DNA from: Fusobacterium naviforme
Lineage (GTDB): Bacteria; Bacillota; Clostridia; Lachnospirales; Lachnospiraceae
NCBI GenBank assembly: GCA_003014445.1
Contig: PYGH01000011.1
Location: 1-64,000 of the forward strand
DNA: 64,000 nucleotides
Direction: 5' to 3'
Of this stretch, positions 55,947-64,000 are shown one piece after another (within the stretch, counting starts at the first letter, position 1; every line of letters begins with the position of its first letter). Under the pieces are notes generated by a model. The model did not search any database and was not told where the DNA came from. It saw only the letters and a list, made by a program, of their open reading frames with translations. The translations under genes and the position numbers were made by a program.

Positions 55947-55993
55947 ATATAAAAGAAGCTCTATGCGACTCTTTCGAATCACATAGAGCTTCT
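55947..55993 (-). terminator. ssrA terminator
   Basis: AGAAGCTCTATG and CATAGAGCTTCT form a perfect 12-bp stem (55954-55965 with 55982-55993). On the minus strand it ends in TTTTATAT. It lies about 95 bp after the tmRNA 3' end, and the prophage ends at its tail. Confidence 0.85.
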
Positions 55994-56088
55994 CTTTGCT
56001 TTACCTGACGAACCGATAATGTGGCATTACCAGAACGAAATACCGTTGCCTTCTGAACAGATATGGGCGGTGTTCGCATAAGGTAAAT

Positions 56089-56430
56089 TGGATGGAGATG
56101 ACGGGAGTCGAACCCGTGTCCAAAAACCGATTCCCCGTTCTTCTACTATCATAGTTCATTCTTTGACTTTCCCTCTGCCGCACGAAAATGAACATTCTTG
56201 CGGTTTCAGTAGCTTCATAGTACGCCCGCGCGGGCAAAGCTTAGCGCGCGTCGTTTCTCACATAGTCGACGCCTGGATCCTGAAGTGTGAGTGCTTCAGG
56301 TCAGACGGCAGGCCCTCAGGCCGCGTATGCTAATTCGTCGTTAGCGTTTATATTTAAGTTTGCCGTTTAACGCACCGCATGCGGATAGCTTCACCGGCTG
56401 CACGGTCCCTGTCGAAACCGGTACATCCCC
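56089..56430 (-). ncRNA. ssrA: tmRNA
   Basis: Transfer-messenger RNA rescues stalled ribosomes with SmpB. The 5' end (GGGGATGTACCGGTTTCGAC) and 3' end (GGGTTCGACTCCCGTCATCTCC) form the acceptor stem and T-arm. The reading frame at 56363-56316 encodes the tag ANLNINANDELAYAA followed by TGA, ending in the usual A-Y-A-A type degron. The 3' end reads ATCCA rather than ACCA, so CCA is probably added after processing. The length, about 340 nt, is normal. Confidence 0.95.
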
Positions 56431-56442
56431 AAAGATATGTTA

Positions 56443-56471
56443 AGTTTAGCACAGCCCTATATGCGGGACAA
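56443..56471 (-). promoter_or_regulatory. ssrA promoter
   Basis: On the minus strand: TTGTCC (56471-56466), 17 bp, TAAACT (56448-56443), 13 bp before the tmRNA 5' end, a near-ideal placement. Confidence 0.7.
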
Positions 56472-56662
56472 GACCTGTGCAGGTGAAATTTTGATGAACT
56501 CTGTACGCGGCGAGAGGAAAAGATATGCGTAAGGGCGGGAATGTGCTGCAAAAGCGGTACTTGTATATGCCGCGTCTTTGCCCTATGCTATGCTTATATG
56601 AAGGTGGCGGAGAACCCACGTAAACAACAGCGAAGGCATAAAATGCACAGAAGGAGAACGCT

Positions 56663-57835
56663 ATGAACTATGCAGAGAAATCACTGAAGAAGCACTACGA
56701 GTGGAGGGGAAAGATCAGGGTTGTGACCGATATCCCCGTGAAGACAGCGGAGGATCTCTCCCTCGCCTATACGCCGGGTGTTGCGGCACCCTGCCTGGAG
56801 ATTCAGAGGGACGAAAGCAGGTCCTACGAGCTCACGCGCCGCTGGAATCTCTGCGCTGTGGTTACCGACGGCAGTGCGGTGCTGGGACTTGGCGATATAG
56901 GACCTGAAGCGGGTATGCCGGTGATGGAGGGAAAGTGCGTGCTCTTCAAAAGCTTCGGCGATGTGGACGCTTTTCCGCTCTGTGTGAAGTCAAAGGATGT
57001 GGATGAAATCGTGAATACGGTGCGCCTGCTCTCCGGTTCCTTCGGTGGTGTGAATCTGGAGGATATCGCTGCGCCGCGCTGCTTTGAGATTGAGCGTAAG
57101 CTGAAGGAGTGCTGCGATATCCCAATCTTTCATGACGATCAGCACGGCACGGCGATCGTGGTGCTCTCAGGCCTCATCAATGCGCTGAAGGTCGTGGGAA
57201 AGAAGAAGGAAGAGGTCCGTGTCGTGGTGAACGGCGCAGGCAGTGCCGGTATTGCGGTGTCAAAGCTTCTTCTCGCCTACGGCTTCAAAAATCTGATACT
57301 CTGTGACCGCTATGGTATTATGTCCTCCGCTTACGAGGGGCTGAACTGGGCGCAGCAGGAGATGCTCGCCGTGACCAATCGGGAGGACAAAAAGGGGACG
57401 CTTGCGGACGCGCTGGTTGGTGCGGATATCTTTCTTGGCTTCTCCCGCCCGGAGATGGTGAGCATTGATATGGTAAAGAGCATGAACCGGGATGCAATTG
57501 TCTTTGCCTGCGCAAATCCCACCCCGGAGATATTCCCGGAGGACGCAAAGCGGGGCGGCGCGCGGGTCGTCTCCACCGGGCGTAGCGACTATCCGAACCA
57601 GATCAACAATGTGCTCGTATTTCCGGGTGTGTTCCGCGGGGCCTTTGATGTCCGCGCGCGTGATATCAATGAGGAGATGAAGATGGCGGCGGCCATCGCG
57701 ATAGCCGGCATCATTCCTGAGGAGGAGCTGGACGCGGAACATATTATCCCGAAGCCCTTTGATCCGAGAGTGCGTGAGGCTGTCGCTGCGGCAGTTGCGG
57801 TGGCCGCACGGGAGAGCGGTGTCGCAAGAATATAA
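56663..57835 (+). CDS. Malic enzyme (oxaloacetate-decarboxylating malate dehydrogenase)
   Basis: 390 residues. It converts malate to pyruvate and CO2 with NAD(P)+. Motifs: LSLAYTPGVAAPCLEI, VVTDGSAVLGLGDIGPEAGMPVMEGK, FHDDQHGTAIVVLSG (metal site), VVNGAGSAGIAVSKLLL (nucleotide fold), CANPTPEI and TGRSDYPNQINNVLVFPGVFRGA. The length is that of the short bacterial form. It could feed NADPH or pyruvate to the fatty-acid operon that follows; this is inference. An AAGGAG site precedes the ATG. Confidence 0.95.
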   Translation: MNYAEKSLKKHYEWRGKIRVVTDIPVKTAEDLSLAYTPGVAAPCLEIQRDESRSYELTRRWNLCAVVTDGSAVLGLGDIGPEAGMPVMEGKCVLFKSFGDVDAFPLCVKSKDVDEIVNTVRLLSGSFGGVNLEDIAAPRCFEIERKLKECCDIPIFHDDQHGTAIVVLSGLINALKVVGKKKEEVRVVVNGAGSAGIAVSKLLLAYGFKNLILCDRYGIMSSAYEGLNWAQQEMLAVTNREDKKGTLADALVGADIFLGFSRPEMVSIDMVKSMNRDAIVFACANPTPEIFPEDAKRGGARVVSTGRSDYPNQINNVLVFPGVFRGAFDVRARDINEEMKMAAAIAIAGIIPEEELDAEHIIPKPFDPRVREAVAAAVAVAARESGVARI

Positions 57836-57870
57836 AGATCAACTCATATTGTTTCTTTTTCGACAGTTCA

Positions 57871-57923
57871 GACAAATGATGATGATTTGTCTATTGACAG
57901 TACCGGAGAAAAACGTTTATGAT
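57871..57923 (+). promoter_or_regulatory. fab operon promoter with upstream palindrome
   Basis: TTGACA (57894-57899), 18 bp, TATGAT (57918-57923). Directly upstream is an inverted repeat GACAAAT-(7 bp)-ATTTGTC (57871-57891), which ends 2 bp before the -35. It does not look like the published FapR or FabT consensus. No regulator gene is next to it. Confidence 0.65.
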
Positions 57924-57967
57924 TTGCGCGGAACAGGGGGCGGGGAAGCCCGGCTGACAGGAGGACT

Positions 57968-58915
57968 ATGAAGCTTTATTTTGCCGGAACAGGAGCTGCA
58001 ATGCCGGAGAGGGTCGTGACAAACGAAGATCTCTCCAGACTGATCGATACCAGCGACGAGTGGATATTCAGCCGCACCGGGATACATCAGCGCCACGTCG
58101 CGGGGGAGAAGGATAATATTGCGGTATATGCCGAGCGCGCCGCGCGCGAGGCGATGGAGGAAGCGGGAGTAGCCCCGGAGGAGCTCGGACTCATCATCAT
58201 GGGAACCGCGACGGACGGAAATGTCACGCCGAGTGCGGCCTGCCAGGTACAGGCGCTGCTCGGAGCAAAGAACGCCTTCTGCTTTGACCTCAATGCGGCC
58301 TGTGCGGGCTTCCTTTATTCGCTCAGGACTGCGGAGGCGCTCATGCGGACGGGAGATGTCGGCGCGGCGCTGGTGATTGGCGGAGATCTCGTATCGCACT
58401 ATGTGAACTGGCAGGACAGAACGACCTGTGTGCTCTTCGGGGATGCTGTGGGAGCGGTGGTGCTGAAAAAGGGCGAAGCAGAGGAATGTGGAGATATTCT
58501 CGGCAGCGTGCTGGGCTCAGACGGCGCACGGGGACATAATCTCGTGGCGCGTACCGATGTAGATGATCACTATATCCGCATGAACGGGCAGGAAGTATTC
58601 CGCTTCGCAGTGCGCACGGTCCCGGCGAGTATAGAGAAGGTACTTTCAGAGACTGGAATCCGCAAGGAGGAGATACGCCACTATGTTCTCCATCAGGCGA
58701 ATGCGCGCATCATTGAATCTGTCGCAAAATACCTGAAGGAGCCAATTGAGAAGTTTCCGATGAATCTGAGCGACACAGCGAATACCTCGGCTGGAAGCAT
58801 CCCAACGCTCTTAAACCGGATGAACCGAGAGGGGCAGCTTAAGAGAGGGGATTACCTCGTACTCGCGGGCTTTGGCGGCGGACTCACCTGGGGTGCAAGC
58901 GTGATCCGCTATTGA
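57968..58915 (+). CDS. fabH: 3-oxoacyl-ACP synthase III (KASIII)
   Basis: 315 residues. It starts fatty-acid synthesis by condensing acetyl-CoA with malonyl-ACP. The catalytic Cys is in FDLNAACAGFLYSL (about 112), His in HYVLHQANARIIE (about 244), and Asn in DTANTSAGSIPTLL (about 273). The C-terminal GFGGGLTWGASVI is typical. It leads the operon after the promoter at 57894. Confidence 0.96.
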   Translation: MKLYFAGTGAAMPERVVTNEDLSRLIDTSDEWIFSRTGIHQRHVAGEKDNIAVYAERAAREAMEEAGVAPEELGLIIMGTATDGNVTPSAACQVQALLGAKNAFCFDLNAACAGFLYSLRTAEALMRTGDVGAALVIGGDLVSHYVNWQDRTTCVLFGDAVGAVVLKKGEAEECGDILGSVLGSDGARGHNLVARTDVDDHYIRMNGQEVFRFAVRTVPASIEKVLSETGIRKEEIRHYVLHQANARIIESVAKYLKEPIEKFPMNLSDTANTSAGSIPTLLNRMNREGQLKRGDYLVLAGFGGGLTWGASVIRY

Positions 58916-58982
58916 CGAAGTGATGCAGATCGTTTAAAAATGAATGGATAAATAAAAAACAAATATTCAGGAGGATTTTAAA

Positions 58983-59216
58983 ATGTTTGATAAGGTTAAG
59001 CAGATGATTGCAGAGCAGCTGAGCGCGGATGCGGCTTCCATCACAGAGGAGACTTCCTTTAAGGATGACCTGGGAGCAGATTCCCTGGACCTCTTTGAGC
59101 TGGTTATGGCGATGGAGGACGAGTTTAATGTCGAGATTCCGACGGATGATCTTGAGAATCTGCTCACTGTGGGCGATGTTATGAAGTATCTGAAGGATAA
59201 GGGCATCGAGGAATGA
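58983..59216 (+). CDS. acpP: Acyl carrier protein
   Basis: 77 residues. [18 protein letters not shown] carries the serine for the phosphopantetheine arm (DSLD), and the acidic four-helix pattern is typical ([19 protein letters not shown]). AGGAGG precedes the start. Its stop overlaps the fabK start (ATGA). Confidence 0.97.
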   Translation: MFDKVKQMIAEQLSADAASITEETSFKDDLGADSLDLFELVMAMEDEFNVEIPTDDLENLLTVGDVMKYLKDKGIEE

Positions 59217-60151
59217 AAACCAGAGTTACGGAGCTCCTAGGGGTCGAGTATCCTATCGTCCAGGGGGGCATGGCGTGGGTCGCCGAGCAGCACCTCGCGG
59301 CAGCGGTGAGCGCTGCCGGCGGGCTGGGGCTGATCGGCGGCGCCAGTGCGCCGGGCGAGGTGGTACGGAACATGATTCGCGATGTGCGGAGCATGACAGA
59401 CCGGCCCTTCGGCGTGAATGTGATGCTGATGTCTCCGCACGCGGCGGATGTGGCCCGCGTGGTGCTGGAGGAAGGTGTGAAGGTTGTGACGACCGGTGCG
59501 GGCGTTCCCGATAAGTACATCAGGGACTGGAAGGCCGCCGGTGTCCGTGTGATTCCGGTTGTGGCGAGTGTCGCGCAGGCGCGGCTCATGGAGCGTCTCG
59601 GTGCGGATGCAGTCGTTGCGGAGGGAACAGAGTCCGGCGGACACATCGGAGAGGCGACGACCATGACTCTGCTTCCGCAGGTCGCGGACGCAGTGAGCAT
59701 ACCCGTGATTGCAGCCGGAGGTATCGCCGACGGCAGAGGCATGATGGCAGCGTTCATGCTGGGCGCGGAGGGAGTACAGCTCGGAACCCGCTTTGTGGCG
59801 AGCACAGAGGCGGTGGTCGCGGATGCCTACAAGCAGCGCATTGTGAGGGCGAAGGATATAGACAGTGCAGTCACCGGGAGATCCCACGGACATCCGGTTC
59901 GCTGCCTGAGAAACGATATGACCCGTGAGTACGCGCGGCTGGAGGCGGAGGGAAAGAGCTTTGAGGAGCTTGAGTATCTGACGCTGGGATCTCTGAGGCG
60001 TGCGGTGCAGGAGGGCGATATTAAGAGCGGCACGGTGATGGCCGGACAGATCGCCGGATTGGTGAAGGATGTAAAGCCCTGCGCGAAGATCATCCGGGAT
60101 ATGATGAATGAATTCCGTGCGCTGGCAGGAAAGGCGGCGGATTATGAGTAA
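59213..60151 (+). CDS. fabK: Enoyl-ACP reductase II
   Basis: 312 residues. An FMN-dependent TIM-barrel enzyme that reduces the enoyl-ACP. The nitronate-monooxygenase-like pattern includes [96 protein letters not shown]. FabK replaces the FabI type found in many bacteria, which makes the pathway insensitive to triclosan (known for the family). Confidence 0.95.
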   Translation: MKTRVTELLGVEYPIVQGGMAWVAEQHLAAAVSAAGGLGLIGGASAPGEVVRNMIRDVRSMTDRPFGVNVMLMSPHAADVARVVLEEGVKVVTTGAGVPDKYIRDWKAAGVRVIPVVASVAQARLMERLGADAVVAEGTESGGHIGEATTMTLLPQVADAVSIPVIAAGGIADGRGMMAAFMLGAEGVQLGTRFVASTEAVVADAYKQRIVRAKDIDSAVTGRSHGHPVRCLRNDMTREYARLEAEGKSFEELEYLTLGSLRRAVQEGDIKSGTVMAGQIAGLVKDVKPCAKIIRDMMNEFRALAGKAADYE

Positions 60152-61049
60152 GACAGCATTTCTTTTTCCCGGTCAGGGTTCTCAGAAGTGCGGCATGGCA
60201 AAGAGCTTTTATGACAGCGATAGCGACGCACGTGCTGTATTTGACATGGCCTCAGAGCTTCTGTCCATCGATATGGCGGCGCTCTGCTTTGAAGAAAATG
60301 ACAGACTGGATCTGACAGAGTACACGCAGCCCGCCATGGTCACGGCCGGAATTGCCATGCTGAAGGCAATTGAAAAGCGCGGAAAGAAGGCGGAGGTCTG
60401 TGCGGGACTGAGCCTCGGAGAGTACGAGGCGCTCTATTACTCCGGTATTCTCAGCGCAGAGGACGCTATCGCGACTGTGCGGAGACGCGGCATTCTCATG
60501 GCGGAGGCAGTGCCTGCGGGGGTAGGCGCAATGGCGGCGGTGCTCGGCGCAGAGGCGGCGCTCATTGAGGAGACGCTTGCTCCGATTGATGAGGTCTGGA
60601 TTGCCAATTACAACTGCCCCGGACAGATCGTGATTTCCGGTCGCAAAGAGGCGGTAGATACAGCTGCAGCGGCGCTGAAGGCCGCCGGCGCGAAGCGCGT
60701 GCTTCCGCTGAATGTGAGCGGCCCATTCCACTCCGGTATGCTCGCGGAGGCGGGGCAGAAGCTCGATGACTTTCTTTCTGAAATCACCTTTCACAAACCA
60801 TCTATTCCGTACGTCGCAAATTTCACAGGAAGCTATGTTGAAGATGAGACACTGGTCAGAGACCTCTTGAAGAAGCAGGTCTCAGGTTCCGTGCGCTTTG
60901 AGCAGAGCCTCCGCGCGATGATCGCAGACGGTGTGGATACTTTTGTAGAGATAGGCCCGGGTAAGTCTCTGAGCGGCTTTGTGAAGAAGATCGACAGAAA
61001 CCTTACCACCATCAATATAGAGACAGCAGAGGATATGGAGAAGCTATGA
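60144..61049 (+). CDS. fabD: Malonyl-CoA:ACP transacylase
   Basis: 301 residues from ATG 60144. [14 protein letters not shown] opens the fold, [14 protein letters not shown] holds the catalytic Ser (GxSxG), and [14 protein letters not shown] holds the His (about 200). The C-terminal part ends [15 protein letters not shown]. It overlaps fabK by 8 bp. Confidence 0.96.
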   Translation: MSKTAFLFPGQGSQKCGMAKSFYDSDSDARAVFDMASELLSIDMAALCFEENDRLDLTEYTQPAMVTAGIAMLKAIEKRGKKAEVCAGLSLGEYEALYYSGILSAEDAIATVRRRGILMAEAVPAGVGAMAAVLGAEAALIEETLAPIDEVWIANYNCPGQIVISGRKEAVDTAAAALKAAGAKRVLPLNVSGPFHSGMLAEAGQKLDDFLSEITFHKPSIPYVANFTGSYVEDETLVRDLLKKQVSGSVRFEQSLRAMIADGVDTFVEIGPGKSLSGFVKKIDRNLTTINIETAEDMEKL

Positions 61050-61792
61050 GTAAGCTGAGTGGAAAGACTGCGCTGGTCACCGGCGCTTCGAGAGGGATCG
61101 GGCGCGCCATTGCACTGCGCCTTGCGGCGGAGGGAGCGGCGGTTGCCATCAACTATAACGGTTCTGCGGAGAAGGCGGAGGCAGTGGCGGAGGAGATTCG
61201 TGTGGCCGGCGGAACGGCGTCTGTGTTTCAGGCGGACGTCGCGGATGCGGCCTCTGTCGCAGCGATGTTTGAGCGCTTTTTTGAGGAGTTTCAGCGCCTG
61301 GATATTCTGGTGAACAATGCCGGCATTACCCGCGACGCTCTGCTCATTGGCATGAAGGAGACGCAGTTTGATGAGGTGATTGCGGCCAATCTGAAGGGAT
61401 GCTTTCTCTGCACCCAGCTCGCGGCGAAGAGAATGATACGCCAGAGAAGCGGACGCATCATCAATATTTCTTCTTATTCCGGGCTTCACGGCAATGCGGG
61501 GCAGATGAACTATGCGGCGAGCAAGGCAGGCGTGGTGGGAATGACAAAGACGGCGGCGCGTGAGCTCGGCGGCAGGGGGATCACGGTCAATGCAATTGCT
61601 CCGGGCATGGTGGAGACAGATATGACGGCGGCACTCTCCGGGAAGGCGCGCGAGGCGATACTCGCGCAGGTTCCGCTGCAGCGCATGGGACGCGCAGAGG
61701 AGATCGCGGCAGCGGCAGCATTTCTCGCAGGAGATGAGGCGGCTTATATCACGGGGCAGGTGCTGTCCGTGGACGGCGGATTGTCGATCTGA
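61046..61792 (+). CDS. fabG: 3-oxoacyl-ACP reductase
   Basis: 248 residues. A short-chain dehydrogenase with [16 protein letters not shown] (NADP site), ILVNNAG, the catalytic Ser in INISSYSG, and Tyr/Lys in MNYAASKAG. It reduces the beta-ketoacyl-ACP. [11 protein letters not shown] and [15 protein letters not shown] are typical. It overlaps fabD. Confidence 0.96.
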   Translation: MSKLSGKTALVTGASRGIGRAIALRLAAEGAAVAINYNGSAEKAEAVAEEIRVAGGTASVFQADVADAASVAAMFERFFEEFQRLDILVNNAGITRDALLIGMKETQFDEVIAANLKGCFLCTQLAAKRMIRQRSGRIINISSYSGLHGNAGQMNYAASKAGVVGMTKTAARELGGRGITVNAIAPGMVETDMTAALSGKAREAILAQVPLQRMGRAEEIAAAAAFLAGDEAAYITGQVLSVDGGLSI

Positions 61793-61864
61793 GGCAGAGC
61801 CTCAAGGGTATACAGAAAGATGCAGCAGGTAAACATGCTTTAGGAGTCAGGAGAAGAGCGGCAG

Positions 61865-63109
61865 ATGATGGATAGAAGAAGAGTTGTAGTGACAGGTCTC
61901 GGCGCTGTGACGCCCACCGGCATCGGGGTTGAGAATTTCTGGAATTCCTGCAAAGAAGGCGCTGTGGGAATCGGGGCGATCACGCAGTTTGATACGACGG
62001 AGTACAAGGTGAAGCTCGCGGCGGAGGTCAAAGGCTTTGATCCAAAGCTCTTCATGGATCCGAAATCTGCGCGCAGAATGGAGCGCTTCTCGCAGTTTGC
62101 GGTTGCGGCTTCAAAGGAGGCAATGCAGGACAGCGGCATTCAGATGGAACAGGAGGATCCTTTCCTGGTGGGCTGTGCAATCGGCTCCGGAATCGGATCG
62201 CTGCAGGCGGTGGAGCGCGAGTACAAGCGCCTCACGGAGAAGGGGCCGGGCATGGTAGGTCCGCTGTTCATTCCAATGATGATTGCCAATATGGCAGCGG
62301 GAAATGTTGCCATCCAGCTGGGCCTTAAGGGGAAGAATATCAATGTCGTGACGGCCTGCGCTTCCGGCACGCACAATATCGGCGAGGCATTTCGGAGCAT
62401 TGCCTGCGGTGAGGCAGATGTGATGCTTGCGGGCGGTGCGGAGGCCTGCATCACCACAATCGGCGTCGCCGGCTTCACTCAGCTCACAGCGCTTAACACA
62501 ACGGAGGATCCGGCGCGCGCGTCCATTCCCTTTGATCGGGACAGAGCGGGCTTTGTGATCGGCGAGGGCGCGGGTATCCTTGTGCTGGAGGAGCTGGAGC
62601 ACGCGAAAAAGCGCGGGGCAAAGATCTATGCGGAGCTCGCGGGCTACGGTGCGACCTGTGACGCACATCATATCACCGCGCCGGTGGAGGACGGATCGGG
62701 TGCGACGGCGGCAATGCGCTTATGCATGCGCGATGCGGGCCTCGCGCCGGAGGACATTGACTATATCAATGCGCACGGAACCTCCACGCAGCTGAATGAT
62801 CTCTCTGAGACGAAGGCGATCAAGCTTGCGTTTGGCGATCAGGCGAAGCGCCTTAAGATCAGCTCCACCAAGTCCATGATAGGCCATCTTCTCGGTGCCG
62901 CGGGCGGTGTCGAGGGCGTGGTTCTCGCAAAGACTGTGCAGGAGGGCTTCATGCATATGACCGCAGGTCTTCAGAACAATGATCCGGAGTGCGATCTGGA
63001 TTATCTGAAGGGGGCGGGGCTGGAGGCTCCGGTGCGCGCGGCGATCAGCAGCTCTCTGGGCTTTGGCGGACACAATGCGGCGATACTCATGAGAAAGTAC
63101 GAGGCGTAA
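61865..63109 (+). CDS. fabF: 3-oxoacyl-ACP synthase II (KASII)
   Basis: 414 residues. It elongates acyl chains. The Cys is in VVTACASGTHNIGEA (about 164), His in NAHGTSTQLND (about 304), and His in TKSMIGHLLGAAGGVEG (about 340). RRVVVTGLGAVTPTGIGVENFW opens the protein. ATG 61868 is an equal choice. There is a 72-bp gap after fabG. Confidence 0.96.
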   Translation: MMDRRRVVVTGLGAVTPTGIGVENFWNSCKEGAVGIGAITQFDTTEYKVKLAAEVKGFDPKLFMDPKSARRMERFSQFAVAASKEAMQDSGIQMEQEDPFLVGCAIGSGIGSLQAVEREYKRLTEKGPGMVGPLFIPMMIANMAAGNVAIQLGLKGKNINVVTACASGTHNIGEAFRSIACGEADVMLAGGAEACITTIGVAGFTQLTALNTTEDPARASIPFDRDRAGFVIGEGAGILVLEELEHAKKRGAKIYAELAGYGATCDAHHITAPVEDGSGATAAMRLCMRDAGLAPEDIDYINAHGTSTQLNDLSETKAIKLAFGDQAKRLKISSTKSMIGHLLGAAGGVEGVVLAKTVQEGFMHMTAGLQNNDPECDLDYLKGAGLEAPVRAAISSSLGFGGHNAAILMRKYEA

Positions 63110-63112
63110 GAA

Positions 63113-63538
63113 ATGCTTGGAATCAGAGAAATTCAGGAGATCATTCCGCATCGGCACCCCTTTTTATTGGTGGATTGCATCGAGGAGCTGGCCCCGGGCG
63201 AGCGCGCTGTGGGCTACAAGGCGGTGAGCTTTGACGAGCCCTATTTCGTGGGGCATTTCCCGGAAGAACCGGTGATGCCGGGCGTGCTTATCATCGAGGC
63301 ACTGGCGCAGACCGGCGCAGTGGCCATTCTCGCAAAGGAGGAGAATCGCGGAAGAACCGCTTATTTCGGCGCAGTGGATCATGCGCGCTTCCGCCGCAAG
63401 GTGGTGCCGGGCGACAGACTGAAGCTGGTCTGTGAGATTTTGAAGGTCAGGGGTCCGGTGGGAAAGGGACGTGCAACTGCTTATGTAGAGGATGAGAAGG
63501 CTGTAGAGGCGGAGATTACCTTTATTCTCGGAAAGTGA
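63113..63538 (+). CDS. fabZ: 3-hydroxyacyl-ACP dehydratase
   Basis: 141 residues with a hot-dog fold. [11 protein letters not shown], then [24 protein letters not shown] containing the catalytic His and Glu. It begins 3 bp after fabF; accB, which often lies here, is absent. Confidence 0.96.
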   Translation: MLGIREIQEIIPHRHPFLLVDCIEELAPGERAVGYKAVSFDEPYFVGHFPEEPVMPGVLIIEALAQTGAVAILAKEENRGRTAYFGAVDHARFRRKVVPGDRLKLVCEILKVRGPVGKGRATAYVEDEKAVEAEITFILGK

Positions 63539-63548
63539 AAGTGAGCTT

Positions 63549-64000
63549 ATGCTGATTGATTTTATAAAGAAGAATGCAGGAAGACAGGAATCGTCGAGTC
63601 CGGTCTGGAAGTGCAAGAAGTGCGGTGCTGCTGTTGAATCGCGCGAGATACGCCGGAACTACTACGCCTGCCCGGAGTGTGGCGCTTATGTGCGTATTCA
63701 TGCGTATCGCCGTATTAAGCTGCTGGCGGATGAAGGCAGCTTTGAGGAGTGGAACCGCGAGCTGGAGTCGGTGAACCCGCTGGATTTTCCGGAGTACGAG
63801 CAGAAGGTCTGGGAGACGCGGGAGGCAACCGCCCTGAATGAGGCGGTCGTCACCGGAAAGATTACACTGGACGGCGTTGCCTGTGCGATCGGCGTCTGCG
63901 ACGCGCGCTACATGATGAGCTCCATGGGACATAACATGGGGGAGAAGATCGCACGGATGGCGGAGCGCGCTGCCGAGGAGCAGCTTCCTGTGATTCTCTT
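63549..64000 (+). CDS. accD: Acetyl-CoA carboxylase carboxyltransferase beta subunit (partial)
   Basis: The first 150 residues are in the window; the gene runs off the right edge. WKCKKCGAAVESREIRRNYYACPECGAYVRIHAYRRI is the N-terminal zinc ribbon of AccD. This is followed by the start of the carboxyltransferase domain (TGKITLDGVACAIGVCDARYMMSSMGHNMGEKIARMAERA). It transfers carboxyl from biotin to acetyl-CoA. The ATG is 10 bp after fabZ. A fusion with AccA cannot be judged. Confidence 0.93.
   Translation, partial: MLIDFIKKNAGRQESSSPVWKCKKCGAAVESREIRRNYYACPECGAYVRIHAYRRIKLLADEGSFEEWNRELESVNPLDFPEYEQKVWETREATALNEAVVTGKITLDGVACAIGVCDARYMMSSMGHNMGEKIARMAERAAEEQLPVIL

Overview
The window is a chromosomal segment of a moderately GC-rich Firmicute, most likely a clostridial gut or oral bacterium of the Lachnospiraceae type. 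The evidence is a FabK-type fatty-acid synthesis operon, a DUF5722 secreted glycosidase-like protein, a clostridial tmRNA, and strong GGAGG ribosome-binding sites. The genus call is inference.

Left host part (1-6560): an AT-rich patch of mobile-element debris comes first (20-bp-spaced repeats, an IS3-family transposase tail with its terminal repeat, a truncated phage/plasmid primase). Then follow a secreted glycosidase-like gene, RNase R (rnr), smpB and a small lipoprotein gene that ends in a strong terminator.

Prophage (about 6584-55946, 49.4 kb): it sits between the lipoprotein terminator and the ssrA terminator and disrupts no gene. Its left end carries a large serine integrase, a HEPN-type DUF3644 gene and a divergent CI/Cro-type switch. 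An early/replication operon follows (Sak4-like ATPase, RecB-like nuclease, SSB, replisome organiser, G39P-like loader, ParB-like proteins, dUTPase). Next is an unusual accessory block: a multi-spanning membrane protein, a ParB-like protein and an IbrA/IbrB-like pair. The head is lambda-like (Nu1/gpA terminase, gpB portal, protease-scaffold, gpD, gpE), with the lysis genes embedded inside the head module. The tail is a P2/Mu-like contractile tail (sheath, tube, frameshifted chaperone, tape measure, X, D, V, U, W, J, I, fibre).

Downstream of the fibre genes is a complete diversity-generating retroelement (DGR): a lectin-fold target gene with a variable repeat, two hairpins, Avd, a template repeat and a reverse transcriptase. 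TR and VR align over 114 bp without gaps and differ at 17 positions, 15 of them at template adenines. It should diversify the tail tip that binds the host.

The right end carries a leftward operon of amidoligase, a small protein, gamma-glutamylcyclotransferase and a zinc-ribbon protein. A second regulator pair lies beside it. The operon promoter and the leftward regulator gene share a promoter/operator motif, which suggests a lysogen-expressed peptide- or cell-wall-modifying system.

Right host part (55950-64000): ssrA (tmRNA, leftward), a malic enzyme, and the operon fabH-acpP-fabK-fabD-fabG-fabF-fabZ-accD, which is cut by the window end. A notable junction feature is that the integrase frame reads through the left attachment site into host DNA, whereas in the reconstructed phage circle it would stop at the attachment core.
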